A DNA stretch of 64,000 bases from Thinopyrum elongatum (GCA_011799875.1 CM022299.1:215084070-215148069); one strand, 5' to 3'; positions 34,801-45,965 are shown, counted from the stretch's first letter. Notes: generated from the sequence alone by a model not told the origin. Translations and numbers: made by a program.

Positions 34801-35980
34801 GGGCATAGTATGGGCGTTCTGCATCGTAGTATCAGCCGACAGTTCTATCAGACGTCCAGTTCAGCATTGTGGCCGGGTCGGATCGTGCCGTTGGCGCTGG
34901 TATCCACCCTGCTCGCAATGACCCGAAGTGCACAGGGCGACGGCCCAAGACCCCTGAGCGCTTAAGATGTAGACCGGCGGGGACCTCTCTGCTGAGCTGT
35001 AGGTAGGGCTGCGGTGTATCGTTTGGCCGAGGCCGGGCATGACCCAGGAAAGTGTGTCCGGTCGGAGTTAATCGAGTGTGTTGGGTAAGTTGGTGCACCC
35101 CTGCAGGGAAGAACACATCTATCGATAGCCGGTCCTATGGTAAAGGACACTCGGAGTTGTATCCCGATCGACACAACTAGACCTTGAGATGATACCTGGA
35201 TGTATGGCTCTGGGATTGCTTTTCGCAGGGAGTCGAGAAGGGATCTCAGGACGAGGTTGATGACTGTATGGCTCTGGGATTGCTTTCTCGCAGGGAGTCG
35301 AGAAAGGATCTCTGGGTGAGGTTGAGACTTAATGATACTACTACTCTATACTGTACTACTCTACACTCTTCTAATGCTGCAAGACCGTTGAAGATGCTAG
35401 TCTTCGATAGGACTAGTTTTTCCCCTCTATTCTGGCATTTCTGCAGCCCAGTCCACATATACAGCCTTCCTTTGATAATGTTGCATATGTAGTGTAGATC
35501 CTTGCTTGCTGAGTACTTCGGATGAGTACTCACGGTTGCTTTGCTTTCTTTTTCTCCCCATCCCCTTTTGATGCAACCAGATGACGGAGCCCCAGATACA
35601 GCTGCCCCCGCCGACGATCGCTACTACTACCCCGAGGGTAGTTACTACTACGAGTTGGCTGACAACCAGGAGTAGGATCGGAGGGTCCCAGGCAGGAGGC
35701 CTGCGCCTTTCGATCGTAGTGTTTTATTTTTGCCCCGCCTTTCTAAAGGCCTTTCTGTTTCTCTTTTAATATCTATACTCAGATATCTGATGCTTCCGCT
35801 GAGGCTTGTATGCCATCAAGCTATGTATTCGAGCCCTCGAGGCCCTGGCTTGTAATATAAAGCTTGTATGACTTTATTTATGTTTTAGAGTTGTGTTGTG
35901 ATATCTTCCCGTGAGTCCTTAGGCTTGATCGTGTGCATTTGCATGTATGATTAGTGTACGATTGAGCCAGGGGCGTCACA
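31841..35980 (+). repeat. E2 5' LTR (4140 bp)
   Basis: TGTAACATCC...GGCGTCACA. The GC-rich core (about 32330-33330) has a TATA-like GGATAAAGAGC near 32469, a CT-rich leader and an ATG near 32567 opening a five-codon ORF. The remainder is AT-rich. Scattered substitutions separate it from the 3' LTR. Confidence 0.93.
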
Positions 35981-35983
35981 TGT

Positions 35984-35995
35984 TGGTATCAGAGC
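35984..35995 (+). promoter_or_regulatory. E2 primer-binding site (tRNA-iMet)
   Basis: TGGTATCAGAGC, three bases after the 5' LTR. Confidence 0.94.
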
Positions 35996-36376
35996 CAACT
36001 GCCTGTAGGAACCCCCCTTTCCAACTCCTTGGTTGAAGTTGAGTCTAGACATCGAAAAACTAATTTACTAACTTGGCTATGTGGCTTACGGGCCCACGTC
36101 GCTAATTGGGTGATATTAGGATCTTTTATTCCTCGTCTATACTCTGGGACTCTGATTTCTCGTCTATTCGGGTTAAATAAATTTTACTAACACCGACACT
36201 TAGGATCTCGTAAATCCCATCTACCCGGAGAGCTGGATATCTGTGCTTAATTCCTTACCATTGATCTGATTAGTCCGATAATCATTTTTCTTTCCATTGT
36301 TTTGTTTAACCTTTCCCTTCGAGTTGTATAATACTTCTCATTGTCTTTTGACACTCCTGAATTTCCTCTGTTTCAG
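35996..36376 (+). other. E2 leader upstream of ORF0
   Basis: Untranslated leader. It ends CCTCTGTTTCAG|ATGG, a strong 3' splice-site pattern directly before the ORF0 ATG. No gene seen. Confidence 0.55.
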
Positions 36377-37147
36377 ATGGATCGTTTGTTGCCACCACGC
36401 CCTACGACGCAGCTTGTGCTTCGCACTTGGGCTTGTGGTGCCCCTGGTTTTCCAGCTGTCCTGATCGCCCTCCTGACCAGACTTGGCTACCGCTGGTACC
36501 CCGAATACATGGTCTACGAGGATTACCGCGAGTTCAACCAGGAGCAGTACCATGCTGATGTTCGTATCTATGATCAGCGCGATGACTCAGACACTGAGCT
36601 GCATCTTTTCCATAGTATCGGCGTGACGATTGAGATGGCAGTACATGATGCCGCCTACTCTGCTGTCGCACGTCTCCGTGGAGAGTTCAGCGGTAGCTTG
36701 GATGCCTCTGAGTTCCGATACATTTCGTATGCCCCTGCTGGAGATGCTACTGGATACTACACAGCTATCTGTGCCCCGTACGAGCGACGTCGTTATGACC
36801 CGCACGTTCTGATTCAGTGCACTCAGGCTCTGGATCGCACTGTTGGGGCTCTTGCCGTCGAGTTGGTTGCCACTCGAGCATGCCTCTACGATGCTATGAC
36901 ACTGTTGCTACCAGCTGTTCATGCAAGGGTACATCCAAAGTACATCCTTTACCCGAGCAGGACTCAGATGTATGCTAGTATTGATTGGCCTGCTGTTGGA
37001 GGTCACACACCTATACGTGGACCTCTTCTTTCAGCTCGAGACCGGATTCTGCATCAGAGTGCACATGGAGCGCAGGAACCTTCTGCGACGAACATTCGTC
37101 GTCTGCATGTGCAGCTACCCCGTTTCAGAGGATCTTTCCGACGTTGA
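36377..37147 (+). CDS. E2 ORF0: accessory ORF ahead of gag, unknown function
   Basis: 256 codons, no internal stop, from ATG 36377 (MDRLLPPRPTTQLVLRTW). An in-frame upstream ATG at 36341 precedes a splice-acceptor-like TTTCAG and is less likely. Mixed alpha/beta composition, with acidic YDQRDDSDTELHLF, a middle YISYAPAGDATGYYTAICAP, a hydrophobic helix AVELVATRACLYDAMTLLLP and a basic C-terminus (NIRRLHVQLPRFRGSFRR). No zinc finger, gag or protease motif; I recognise no domain. It lies between primer site and gag, where gypsy elements normally have only a leader. E1 retains just its last part. An intact frame next to a gag with two stops is notable. Confidence 0.65.
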   Translation: MDRLLPPRPTTQLVLRTWACGAPGFPAVLIALLTRLGYRWYPEYMVYEDYREFNQEQYHADVRIYDQRDDSDTELHLFHSIGVTIEMAVHDAAYSAVARLRGEFSGSLDASEFRYISYAPAGDATGYYTAICAPYERRRYDPHVLIQCTQALDRTVGALAVELVATRACLYDAMTLLLPAVHARVHPKYILYPSRTQMYASIDWPAVGGHTPIRGPLLSARDRILHQSAHGAQEPSATNIRRLHVQLPRFRGSFRR

Positions 37148-37398
37148 TGTAGCCCTTGCTATGTCTCGTGGTGTACTTCCTTACCGCGTTCCTGCGCGTC
37201 GCCTACCATATCTAGCTTTTGAATTTGCGCCGTTATGTTATTCGCATGTAACCGACTCTGTGTATGGATCTGTATGTCTTAATTAACTACTGTTATGTAT
37301 CTGTTACACTGCTTAAATAGTTGTCGAGTTACATTATGCTTGTCGCTAAACACTTGCAAATTTCTTTTGCTAAACTACCCCTGTTGATACTTAGCAGG
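37148..37398 (+). other. E2 ORF0-gag spacer
   Basis: Ends TTGATACTTAGCAG|G just before the gag ATG, again like a 3' splice site; the E1 equivalent is TTGACAG|G. No gene. Confidence 0.5.
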
Positions 37399-38325
37399 AT
37401 GGTTAGACCAGGTGGTCGTGGTCGTGCCCCTGAATGGCCACCACCGCCAGATTATATGGCAGCTATGATGCAACAATTCAAGCTCAACCGCTAGTTCATG
37501 ACTGGCATTATGGCTCAGTTTCCGCATCAGAACAACCAGAACCAGAACCCTCCTTCAATAACTCTGCCGTAATTTATGCGTCTTAACCCCACTCAATTCC
37601 GCCACTCTGAGAAGCCACTGGATGCTGATGACTGGATTCGTGATATCACTCACGAGATGGAGTTGGCAAATGTCTCCCCTGCCAAATTTGTCGCCTTCGC
37701 TTCCTTTTTCCTAAAGGGTCCCGCTGCTCAATGGTGGGACACCCACAAACATACACTGCCTGCTGGAACAGCCGTTACTTGGCCTGAGTTCCAGGCTGCT
37801 TTCCGTGCCCGATATATTCCTCAAGGAATCATGGACCGGATGAAAACCCAGTTCCGCAACCTCATTCAGGGCAATAAGACTGTCGAAGCTTATCAGCGGG
37901 AATTCCTTGACCTATCCCGCTATGCTGAAGAAGACATCGCCACGGATGCCCGTAGACAAGAGAAGTTCCGTAATGGACTCCACGCAGACATCGAGCTTGC
38001 ACACGCTGCTCAAGATTTCACCTACTTTACTGCTCTTGTGAACAAGGCTATTCTGCTTGAGACTGCTCAAATGAAGCATAAGGAGTCGCAGAAGCGCTAT
38101 CCTGATGTTGGCTCATCTTCGGGTTCAACACAGAAGCGAAAAACATATGGTCGTGGACACGCTTACAACATTGATATTATACAAGTCCAGGATCCACCTG
38201 CCACCGAAATGGGTACCCTTCCCGTTAACTCAATACCTGCTTCTGTTTTATTTAATTCAACAGCATCACATTCATTCATCTATGAAAATTTGCATTCATG
38301 CATAACCTTCATTATGAGTAAATGA
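37399..38325 (+). pseudogene. E2 gag and start of protease
   Basis: ATG 37399, one frame to 38325 broken by TAG 37492-37494 (Gln in E1) and TAA 37570-37572 (Glu in E1). Gag domain: LDADDWIRDITHEMELANV, AAQWWDTHKH, FRARYIPQGIMDRMKT and EAYQREFLDLSRYAEED. No zinc knuckle: the sequence passes from TQKRKTYGRG quickly to the protease start, whose active site is degenerate (VLFNSTASHSF: Asp to Asn and Gly to Thr). The frame ends shortly after. Compared with E1, the Pro-rich gag tail is shortened. It cannot act as a proteinase. Confidence 0.88.
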
Positions 38326-38491
38326 ATACCTTGAATGCGTTGAACGCTTCTCCACTTGAGGGGATCGAAAACGTTCTAGTCGTTCGAGATTTTCCAAATG
38401 TTTCTTTGGAAGAACTTCCAAGAATACCCCGCTTCCTTTCAGTCTTCCTCTTAATTCTCGGGACGAGAATTCTTATTAAGTGGAGGATACT
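38326..38491 (+). pseudogene. E2 protease-RT linker joined to 3' UTR and PPT
   Basis: [17 protein letters not shown] and EELPRIPR match the E1 linker just before RT, then the sequence jumps to the 3' untranslated CTCGGGACGAGAATTC and the PPT (AAGTGGAGGATACT, about 38478-38491). This is the deletion scar that removed RT, RNase H and integrase. Confidence 0.8.
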
Positions 38492-41400
38492 TGTAACACC
38501 CCCAGTGGTTTGCCACAGTAATCACCCTTCTTGATTATGCCATGTCATCATGATCAACAGTGCTTAATCATCATTAGTAATAAATCCCTTTTCAAATTCA
38601 AATTCACATGGAAATTCAAACTAAAAGTGAAAATAAAAGTTGTCCAAACCCTGGAACTAAAATGTTCATTAAATAATATATAATCCAGAGACAATTCAAA
38701 AATTATATTCAACTTATACTAAATAAATTAAGTGACTCTAACAGCAACAAAACAGCAGTATTTAATCCTTTTTCAATTTAATAAAATCCAAATGAAATTC
38801 TTTTGGCTCCAAACCATTTTCTAGCAGTGACTAATTTTGCACTGTTAATATTTGGACCAGTCTCATATTTTACCAAAAGTCATTTGAAATAAAAACAAAA
38901 GACAAAAGACAAACAAAACAGAAAAGAAAAAGGAAAATAGAAAAGGGAGAAGAAGCTCACTGTGCCCGGACCGCAAGTGCACAGTGCAGCCCAGCCCGCC
39001 TAGCTCCTCCCCCCACCTCTCGCCACTGCTCACCGCGCCTCGCTGTCGAACAGCTAGCGCGCACGCGCCCGGCCCCCCTGGCCCCCCTCCTTGCGGTCGA
39101 CAGCGGCCTCGCCTCGCCGGGGAGGATAAAGAGCATCTCCCGCGCCCCCTGGCTTTCCCTCGCTCACTCTCTCTCGCTCTCCCTCGCCTCCCCATCTCAC
39201 CCGAGCGCCACCAACGCCATGGCTCCGGCGTAGCCACGGCCACCGTGCCCCGTTCGCCTCCCCGCCGTGTCCAACGTGCTCGCCATCGTCCCCTCCTTCG
39301 ACTACGCCGACGAACCGAAGACGAGGGCCACCGCAGCGCCTCCCCGAGCCTTCTTCCTCCTCGGATCGCCGTCGCACGCCGTCGCCAATTCCGGCGACCT
39401 CGAGCTACCCCGAGCCCACTGCCCTTTCTCTACGGCTCGCTGTGAGCACCCCGTCCTCCTCCCTCTCTCCCTGCGCTCTCCCCGTAGCCGTAGATGCCGC
39501 CCCCTTCTTGCCTGAATGCGCCGCCGCGGAACACATTGCCGGCGTGTCATCGGTGACCAAAGGGCCTCGTGCCCGTGCCCAGTGTACTCCCCGCATCGCG
39601 TAGGGCCTCGCCGGGCTATTTGTTCGCTCGCCCACGCATTGATTCGCTGTTCCTGAGCCGCACCCGAAGCCGCCACCGCCCACCGTCGTCGTGCTGCTCT
39701 GTCCCGGCCTCCCCTGCCACCGTGCACCCCACCACCGGACGCGGCTCTGCCTGCTCGTTCCAGAGAGCTAAAGAGCGCGCAAAATGGTGCCCCGTAGCTC
39801 GATTCCGGGCTCGCCGGAGTTGAGCCACCTCGTCGGGGCTCACCAGCGCATTGCGGCGGCCGGCGCTGACCAGGCGCCCACATGGCAGCCGCGGGCCCCG
39901 CCCTGTGCCACTGACCGATGGGCCCCACTGCCCATTTGACCCGGTCAACGCTGCTGATTGGGCTGGCTATGTCACTGGCACACGGGCCCCACCACTTAAA
40001 CGTTTTAAAATAAATAGAATTCTAATTAAAATGCTAATTAAGTTAATTACTCACTGACATAGGGCCCCACCTAGATAATTAACCCTGTTAATTAGTTAGT
40101 TAGCCCACTATCTATGACAGGTGGGTCCCGCAGGTTAGGTTTGACCTGGATCAGTCGGTTGGACTGGATGACGTCATGCTGATGTAGAGATGACGCAATA
40201 ATTCTTTCTGTTAATTAAAATAATTCCAGAAATTAATAAAAACTTTAGAAAATCATATCTTTTAAACCGTAACTCCGACGAAAATAATTTATATATGAAA
40301 AATGCTCAGAATTTCGAGACGGATCCGAATGCGCGGTCTGTTCGTCCGTCACACGTCCCTAGCTACCCGAACATGGAACCGTTCCCCTCCGGTCATCTGT
40401 CCGAACATTCCCGGATGTTTTCCCTCTTCACCTAAATCATGTAGCACCACGTCAGAACACCCCTAGCTCTGCGTAGTGTCATGGCATGCTCTTGTTTGCT
40501 TTGTATTTACTGTTTCTTCCCCCTCTTCTCTCTCGGTAGACCCTGACACCGACGTCGTCCCCGAGACTGACGCAACTCAGGAGCCCGACGTCGCCGTTGA
40601 CGACCTTGCCCTTGCCGCCGAACAACCAGGCAAGCCCCCCCTTTGATCATCCCGATATCGCCCATTCTAATTTCTCATGCTTGCATTAGAATTGCTGCTA
40701 CTACTGCTTTACCTATTCTGATGCATAGCCTGTTTATTGTAACCTGCTGTTGATAATTACCTAAATATCCTAAACTGTCTAGTATAGTCTGGGTAGAGAC
40801 CTATCAGTGACCCCACTTATCCCGACTGCCCTGCTGGATTATCAGAAGACCCAATCAACGGTATAGAAGACCAGGCCCCGGCACCGCACATCACCGCCTT
40901 AGTTGTAATGACACTGCAGCGTTACTATCGAGTGCCGAGGGTGATACCTCGTGTAGCACTTCTGATGTTAACTCTATAGAGTAGCTATTCGGTCTTGGTC
41001 ATCGAGGGTGATTCCTCCTTTACCACTTCCGGTAACGACACTGTCGTGCAACACATCAAGTGTAAACCCATCGAGGGTGATTCCTCCGAGTTCACCTTAA
41101 CGGATACATCGAGTAGGAATCCAACGAGGGTGATACCTCGGATTCACCTGATGTTATGGACACACGGATACTTGGACTTTACACTGTTACTTGGAAAGGC
41201 GGGTCGTCCCTGAGGGGTTCCCGCGTGAGCCTAAGTGGTGAGTGTTGTGGAGACGGGTTGACCTGGATGGTGCCCAAGTGATGATTATGAGGCGCGGCCA
41301 GGCATTCTTAGCCCTTGCAGCAAGTCCTCGAGACGGGGCGACGAGATCACATCTTTCGTGAGTCTCTGCTCGTTACCGCAAGCCCTAGTCCACTAACGAT

Positions 41401-42632
41401 TTGGATATTTGATCCGAGCAGGCCCCTGGCCTGATAGCACTAACCATCACGTGGGCATAGTATGGGCGTTCTGCATTGTAGTATCAGCCGACAGTTCTGT
41501 CAGACGTCCAGTTCAGCATTGTGGCCGGGTCGGATCGTGCCGTTGGCGCTGGTATCCACCCTGCTCGCAACGACCCGGAGTGCACAGGGCAATGGCCCAA
41601 GACCCCTGAGCGCTTAGGATGTAGACCGGCGGGGACCTCTCTGCTGAGCTGTAGGTAGTGCTGCGGTGTATCGTTTGGCTGAGGCCGGGCATGACCCAGG
41701 AAAGTGTGTCCGGTCGGAGTTAATCGAGCGTGTTGGGTAAGTTGGTGCACCCCTGCAGGGAAGAACACATCTATCGATAGCCGGTCCTACGGTAAAGGAC
41801 ACTCGGAGTTGTATCCCGATCAACACAACTAGACCTTGAGATGATACCTGGATGTATGGCTCTAGGATTGCTTTTCGCAGGGAGTCGAGAAGGGATCTCA
41901 GGACGAGGTTGATGACTGTATGGCTCTGGGATTGCTTTCTCGCAGGGAGTCGAGAAAGGATCTCTGGGTGAGGTTGAGACTTAATGATACTACTACTCTA
42001 TACTGTACTACTCTACACTCTCCTAATGCTGCAAGACCGTTGAAGATGCTAGTCTTCGATAAGACTAGTTTTCCCCCTCTATTCTGGCATTTCTGCAGCC
42101 CAGTCCACATATACAGCCTTCCTTTGATAATGTTGCATATGTAGTGTAGATCCTTGCTTGCTGAGTACTTCGGATGAGTACTCATGGTTGCTTTGCTTTC
42201 TTTTTCTCCCCATCCCCTTTTGATGCAACCAGATGACGGAGCCCCAGATACAGCTGCCCCCGCCGACGATCGCTACTACTACCCGGAGGGTAGTTACTAC
42301 TACGAGTTGGCTGACGACCAGGAGTAGGATCGGAGGGTCCCAGGCAGGAGGCCTGCGCCTTTCGATCGTAGTGTTTTATTTTTGCCCCGCCTTTCTAAAG
42401 GCTTTTCTGTTTCTTTTTTAATATCTATACTCAGATATCTGATGCTTCCGCTGACGCTTGTATGCCATCGAGCTATGTATTCGAGCCCTCGAGGCCCTGG
42501 CTTGTAATATAAAGCTTGTATGACTTTATTTATGTTTTAGAGTTGTGTTGTGATATCTTCCCGTGAGTCCTTAGGCTTGATCGTGTGCATTTGCGTGTAT
42601 GATTAGTGCACGATTGAGCCAGGGGCGTCACA
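38492..42632 (+). repeat. E2 3' LTR (4141 bp)
   Basis: TGTAACACCC...GGCGTCACA; near-identical to the 5' LTR with scattered base changes and small indels (for example near 38555 and 40405). Followed by the TSD ATATG at 42633-42637. Confidence 0.93.
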
Positions 42633-43942
42633 ATATGCTCCAAAGCCCTCAACCACTTTCTCAATTCCAAATATGTCCTAAACCTAAAGTCAAACTCGGC
42701 CTCACCGATTTGATCTATCCGGTGCCACCGAGTTCCTTGACATAGCCATAGCCAGAAACCCTAATCAGTTCGGTCTCACCGATGGGATCTCGGTCTCACC
42801 GAGATGGGCTTGCAAACTCTCTGTTGCCTGTTGCAACTATTTCGTTCTCACCGAAATACGCAGTCGGCCCCACCAAGTTTGCTTGACTAACTCTTTGTTT
42901 GCTTATTACTAAAATCGGTCTCACCGAGTTTGTGTAATCGGTCAAACCAAGATGAGGTTTTACCCTAACCCTAGCACATCGGTCCCACCGAGTTGATCAT
43001 GTCGGTCCCACCGAAAAACCTAACGTTCACATTTTGAACTGAATCGGTCTCCCCGAGTTCACCTATTCGGTCTGACCGAGTTGGCTCAAATGTGTGTAAC
43101 GGTTAGATTTTGTGTGGAGGCTATATATACCCCTCCACCCTCCTCTCCATTTTAGAGAGAGCCATCAGAACGTGCCTACACTTCCACTACTCATTTTCTG
43201 AGAGAGAATCACCTACTCATGTGTTGAGACCAAGACATTCCAATCCTACCACAAGAATCTTGATCTCTAGCCTTCCCCAAGTTGCTTTCCACTCAAATCA
43301 TCTTTCCACCATAGCCAAATCTGAGAGAGAGAGAGAGTTGAGTGTTGGGGAGACTATCATTTGAAGCACAAGAGCAAGGAGTTCATCATCAACACACCAT
43401 CTATTACCTTTTGGAGAGTGGTGTCTCCTAGATTGGTTAGGTGTCACTTGGGAGCCTCCGTCAAGATTGTGGATTTGAACCAAGGAGTTTGTAAGGGCAA
43501 GGAAATCGCCTACTTCGTGAAGATCTACCCGAGTGAGGCAAGTCCTTCGTGGGCGATGGCCATGGTGGGATAGACAAGGTTGCTTCTTCATGGACCCTTC
43601 ATGGGTGGAGCCCTCCGTGGACTCGCGCAACCATTACCCTTCGTGGGTTGAAGTCTCCATCAACGTGGATGTACGATAGCACCACCTATCGGAACCACGC
43701 CAAAAATCTCCGTGTCTCCAATTGTGTTTGCACACTCCAATCCCATACCTTTACTTTCTTGCAAATTGCATGCTTTACTTTCCGCTGCTCATATACTCTT
43801 ATCATGCTTGCTTGAAATGTATTGTGAATGCTTAAACTTGTGTTAAAAGCCCACCTTAACTTGAAGAACTTTAAAACTGCTACTTTTGCTTGTTGAGGGT
43901 CTAATCACCCCCCTCTAGACCCCTCTTCTCGATCCTTTCACA
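42633..43942 (+). repeat. F2 3' LTR, second piece (starts with E2 TSD)
   Basis: Continues the LTR after E2, starting with the duplicated ATATG. TCGGT...ACCGA units run from ~42695 to 43085; TATA box CTATATATA at 43121-43129; ends GATCCTTTCACA. The frame at 43361-43573 is LTR sequence shared with F1 (19899-20111, opposite strand), not a gene. Confidence 0.88.
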
Positions 43943-44751
43943 ATGTCACCTCGGGAATCCGTGAGTTGAGTGCCAAGACATAGATCAAGTGCTCTCAAAT
44001 CCATAAAAGTATTCAATCCGATAAAATGAAATCTCAAAGGGAAAACTCAATTCACAACAAGATAGAGAGGGAGAAACACCATATGATCCAACTATATTAA
44101 AAAAGCCCGCGATACATCAAGATCGTGCCATCTCAAGAACACGAGAAAGAGAGATTAAACACATAGCTACTGGTACAAACCCTCAGCCCCGAGGGTGGAC
44201 TACTCCCTCCTCATTATGGTGGCCGCCGAGATGATGAAGATGTCCACCGGTGCTGATTTCCCCCTCTGGCAGGGTGACGGAACGGGGTCTAGATTGGTTT
44301 TTCATGGCTACAGAGGCCTGCGGCGGCGGAACTTCTAATCTAGGGTTACCTCCAGGGTTTTTGGAATATTTGGCAATTTATAGGGCGAAGAGGCGGTGCG
44401 GGAGGCCACCGAGGTGGGCACAACCCACCAGGGCACGCCTGGGCCCCCAGGCGCACCCAGGTGGGTTGTGCCCCCCTCGGGGCACCCCTCTGGTAATTCT
44501 TTGGCCCATCCTGGGTCTTCTGGTCCAAAAAAAATATCCAAAAATTTTCGCTGCATTTGGACTCCATTTGGTATTGATTTTCTACGATGTAAAAAACAAG
44601 CAAAAAACAGCAACTACCACTGGGCACTATGTCAATAGGTTAGTCCCAAAAAATGATATAAAGTTGCTATAAAATGATTGTAAAACATCTAAGAATGATA
44701 ATATAACAGCATGAACACTTCATAAATTATAGATACGCTAGAGACGTATCA
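43943..44751 (-). repeat. S 5' LTR, second piece
   Basis: Matches 23594-24402, ending GACGTATCA. A minus-strand TATA-like CTATAAATTG lies near 44374-44383. Confidence 0.9.
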
Positions 44752-45427
44752 GCCGCGCGCCCCCTTAGGTGGTCGCAGTACGCCATCACCTTTGACAACA
44801 AGGATCACCTCAAGTGCGCGGCCACTGCCGGTGCGCTCCCCATTCTCTGCACGCCCACCATCAACAACGTCTCTATCACCAAGACCCTCATCGACGGCGG
44901 CACTGGTCTCAACGTGCTCTCTGTCGAGACCTTTGAGACGCTTGATCGTGCCCTATGACCGGCTCCTGCCCACCAGGCCATTCTCTGGGGTGACTGACGG
45001 TTCCACCATCCCCCTGGGGCAGGTGCGTCTCCCTGTCACCTTCAGCAAGCGCGACAACTACCACACCAAGCTCATCGAGTTCGACATCGCCCACATCAGC
45101 CTCTCGTACAATGCCATCCTCAAGTACCCAGCTCTCGCCAAGTTCATGGCGGCAACCCACCATGGCTACAATGTCCTCAAGATGCCAGGGTGCAGTGGCG
45201 TCATCACGGTCGCCTGCGATGAGAAGGACACGGTCTATTCTCCTGAGCATGCCTACCGTGCTGCGGCGGCCGAGAACTCTGATGACGAAGGTGACATCCT
45301 GCCTCCCGAGGCCACCCCCACGAAGAAGAAGCAGCTTCTCCCCAAGGGCCGTCCGGAGACCAACAAACCCGCTGGTATCACCTCAGGCCCTGCACCCGCT
45401 GCTGGGGCGCCTCTTCCTCCCGCATAG
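44752..45427 (+). pseudogene. A protease
   Basis: Resumes A's gag-protease frame after S. It reads ITFDNKDHLKCAATAGALP, TKTLIDGGTGLNVLSVETF (aspartic protease region, as LIDGG), then after a one-base shift near 44943 PYDRLLPTRPFSGVTDGST, NAILKYPALAKFM and YNVLKMPG. A Lys-rich linker (TKKKQLLPKGRPET) leads to LPPA and an amber codon at 45425-45427, which is conserved in B and C. D has Gln at the aligned position and no stop. The protease fold is recognisable but frame-broken here. Confidence 0.82.
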
Positions 45428-45965
45428 GAAGGCACGGCCGGCGCCTCCCTTAGGATGGGCTCGGGAGCTTCCGTTTGGAGAGCCTCTGACCTGACCAGCG
45501 CGACGTGGGAGGTGTTCGGGCACCACTTGGAGGCATGCTTCGATGCGCACCCCCATGAGCAAGGAGCACGACGCGAGGCACCAGGGGCACGAGAATTCAT
45601 CACCAAGGCAACCGAGGAACTTCAGGAGGCGCAAGCCATGCGTGGCGAGCATCGCCCCGCACGGCCCGCCAGTACAACTGCCGCTCCCAACACGGGTGGC
45701 GAGCTGCGCATCTGCATCAACATCCCGGGCCTCAACAGGGCCGCTTTGCAGGACCTCTTCTGGCCTTCACGCGTCGGCCGGAGTGGGAGCTACCCCTGCA
45801 ACTACGTACGCATGCCGTTTGGCCTGCTCAACGTGGACGCCTTGTACTAGCGTCTGGCGTAGCGTGCTATGGCGTCTCACGAGGCCAGGCGCTCGGTGGT
45901 CGCGCCTCAGGACGCCTCGGACCCTCGTGAGCCCCTTGGGCCTCGCGGGACTCCTAGGCCTCCGC
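45428..45965 (+). pseudogene. A reverse-transcriptase vestige
   Basis: In frame with the protease across the amber codon (open 45428-45850). After REFITKATEELQEAQAMRG it reads LRICINIPGLNRAALQDLFW, which aligns with the CIDFTSLNKACPQDPF region of D's RT, then passes directly to YVRMPFGLLNVDALYQRLA, aligning with D's MPFELRNAGATFQRLM. The segment holding the first catalytic Asp, and everything including YVDD, is absent. The same shortened form exists in B and C, so it is ancestral to this lineage. No catalytic role is possible. The coding part ends in a TAG at 45848-45850 and trails into Pro/Arg-rich sequence. Confidence 0.72.

Larger units (their letters stand above)
31841..42632 (+). mobile_element. 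E2: complete Tekay-like gypsy element lacking pol
   Basis: Both LTRs (31841-35980, 38492-42632), tRNA-iMet primer site, ORF0, gag and PPT are present, flanked by ATATG duplications. The internal region is only 2.5 kb: a deletion joins the end of the protease-RT linker ([11 protein letters not shown]) to the 3' untranslated region, so RT, RNase H and integrase are absent. Same family as E1 and E0. If the deletion predates insertion, E2 moved using proteins of relatives. Confidence 0.93.
28946..43942 (+). mobile_element. F2: SIRE-like copia element, 3' part
   Basis: Plus-strand copia remnant: RNase H end of pol, long 3' region, PPT and a 3' LTR split by E2. The 5' LTR, gag, protease, integrase and most of RT are gone, together with ~270 bp of the S LTR, so one deletion probably removed them all. 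Its LTR is homologous to that of F1. The first ~48 bases duplicate sequence from its own 3' region (30502-30548). Confidence 0.85.
22766..44751 (-). mobile_element. S: Athila-like (Sabrina-type) gypsy element without gag-pol
   Basis: Minus-strand element with 3' LTR 22766-24402, AT-rich internal region, one ORF, tRNA-Asp-type primer site and 5' LTR in two pieces (28375-28945, 43943-44751) split by F2. Flanks GCTGC (22761-22765) and GCCGC (44752-44756) form a TSD with one mismatch, and A's gag-protease frame is continuous across it. No gag, protease or RT can be found, so it is non-autonomous. LTR text resembles Sabrina-type repeats abundant in wheat; the name is from memory. Confidence 0.88.

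Noticed and set aside
43361..43573. 70-codon frame conserved in F1 (19899-20111) and F2
   Set aside because: Both lie at the same position in the LTR leader downstream of the TATA; conservation follows from LTR homology and the frame has no coding support beyond that.
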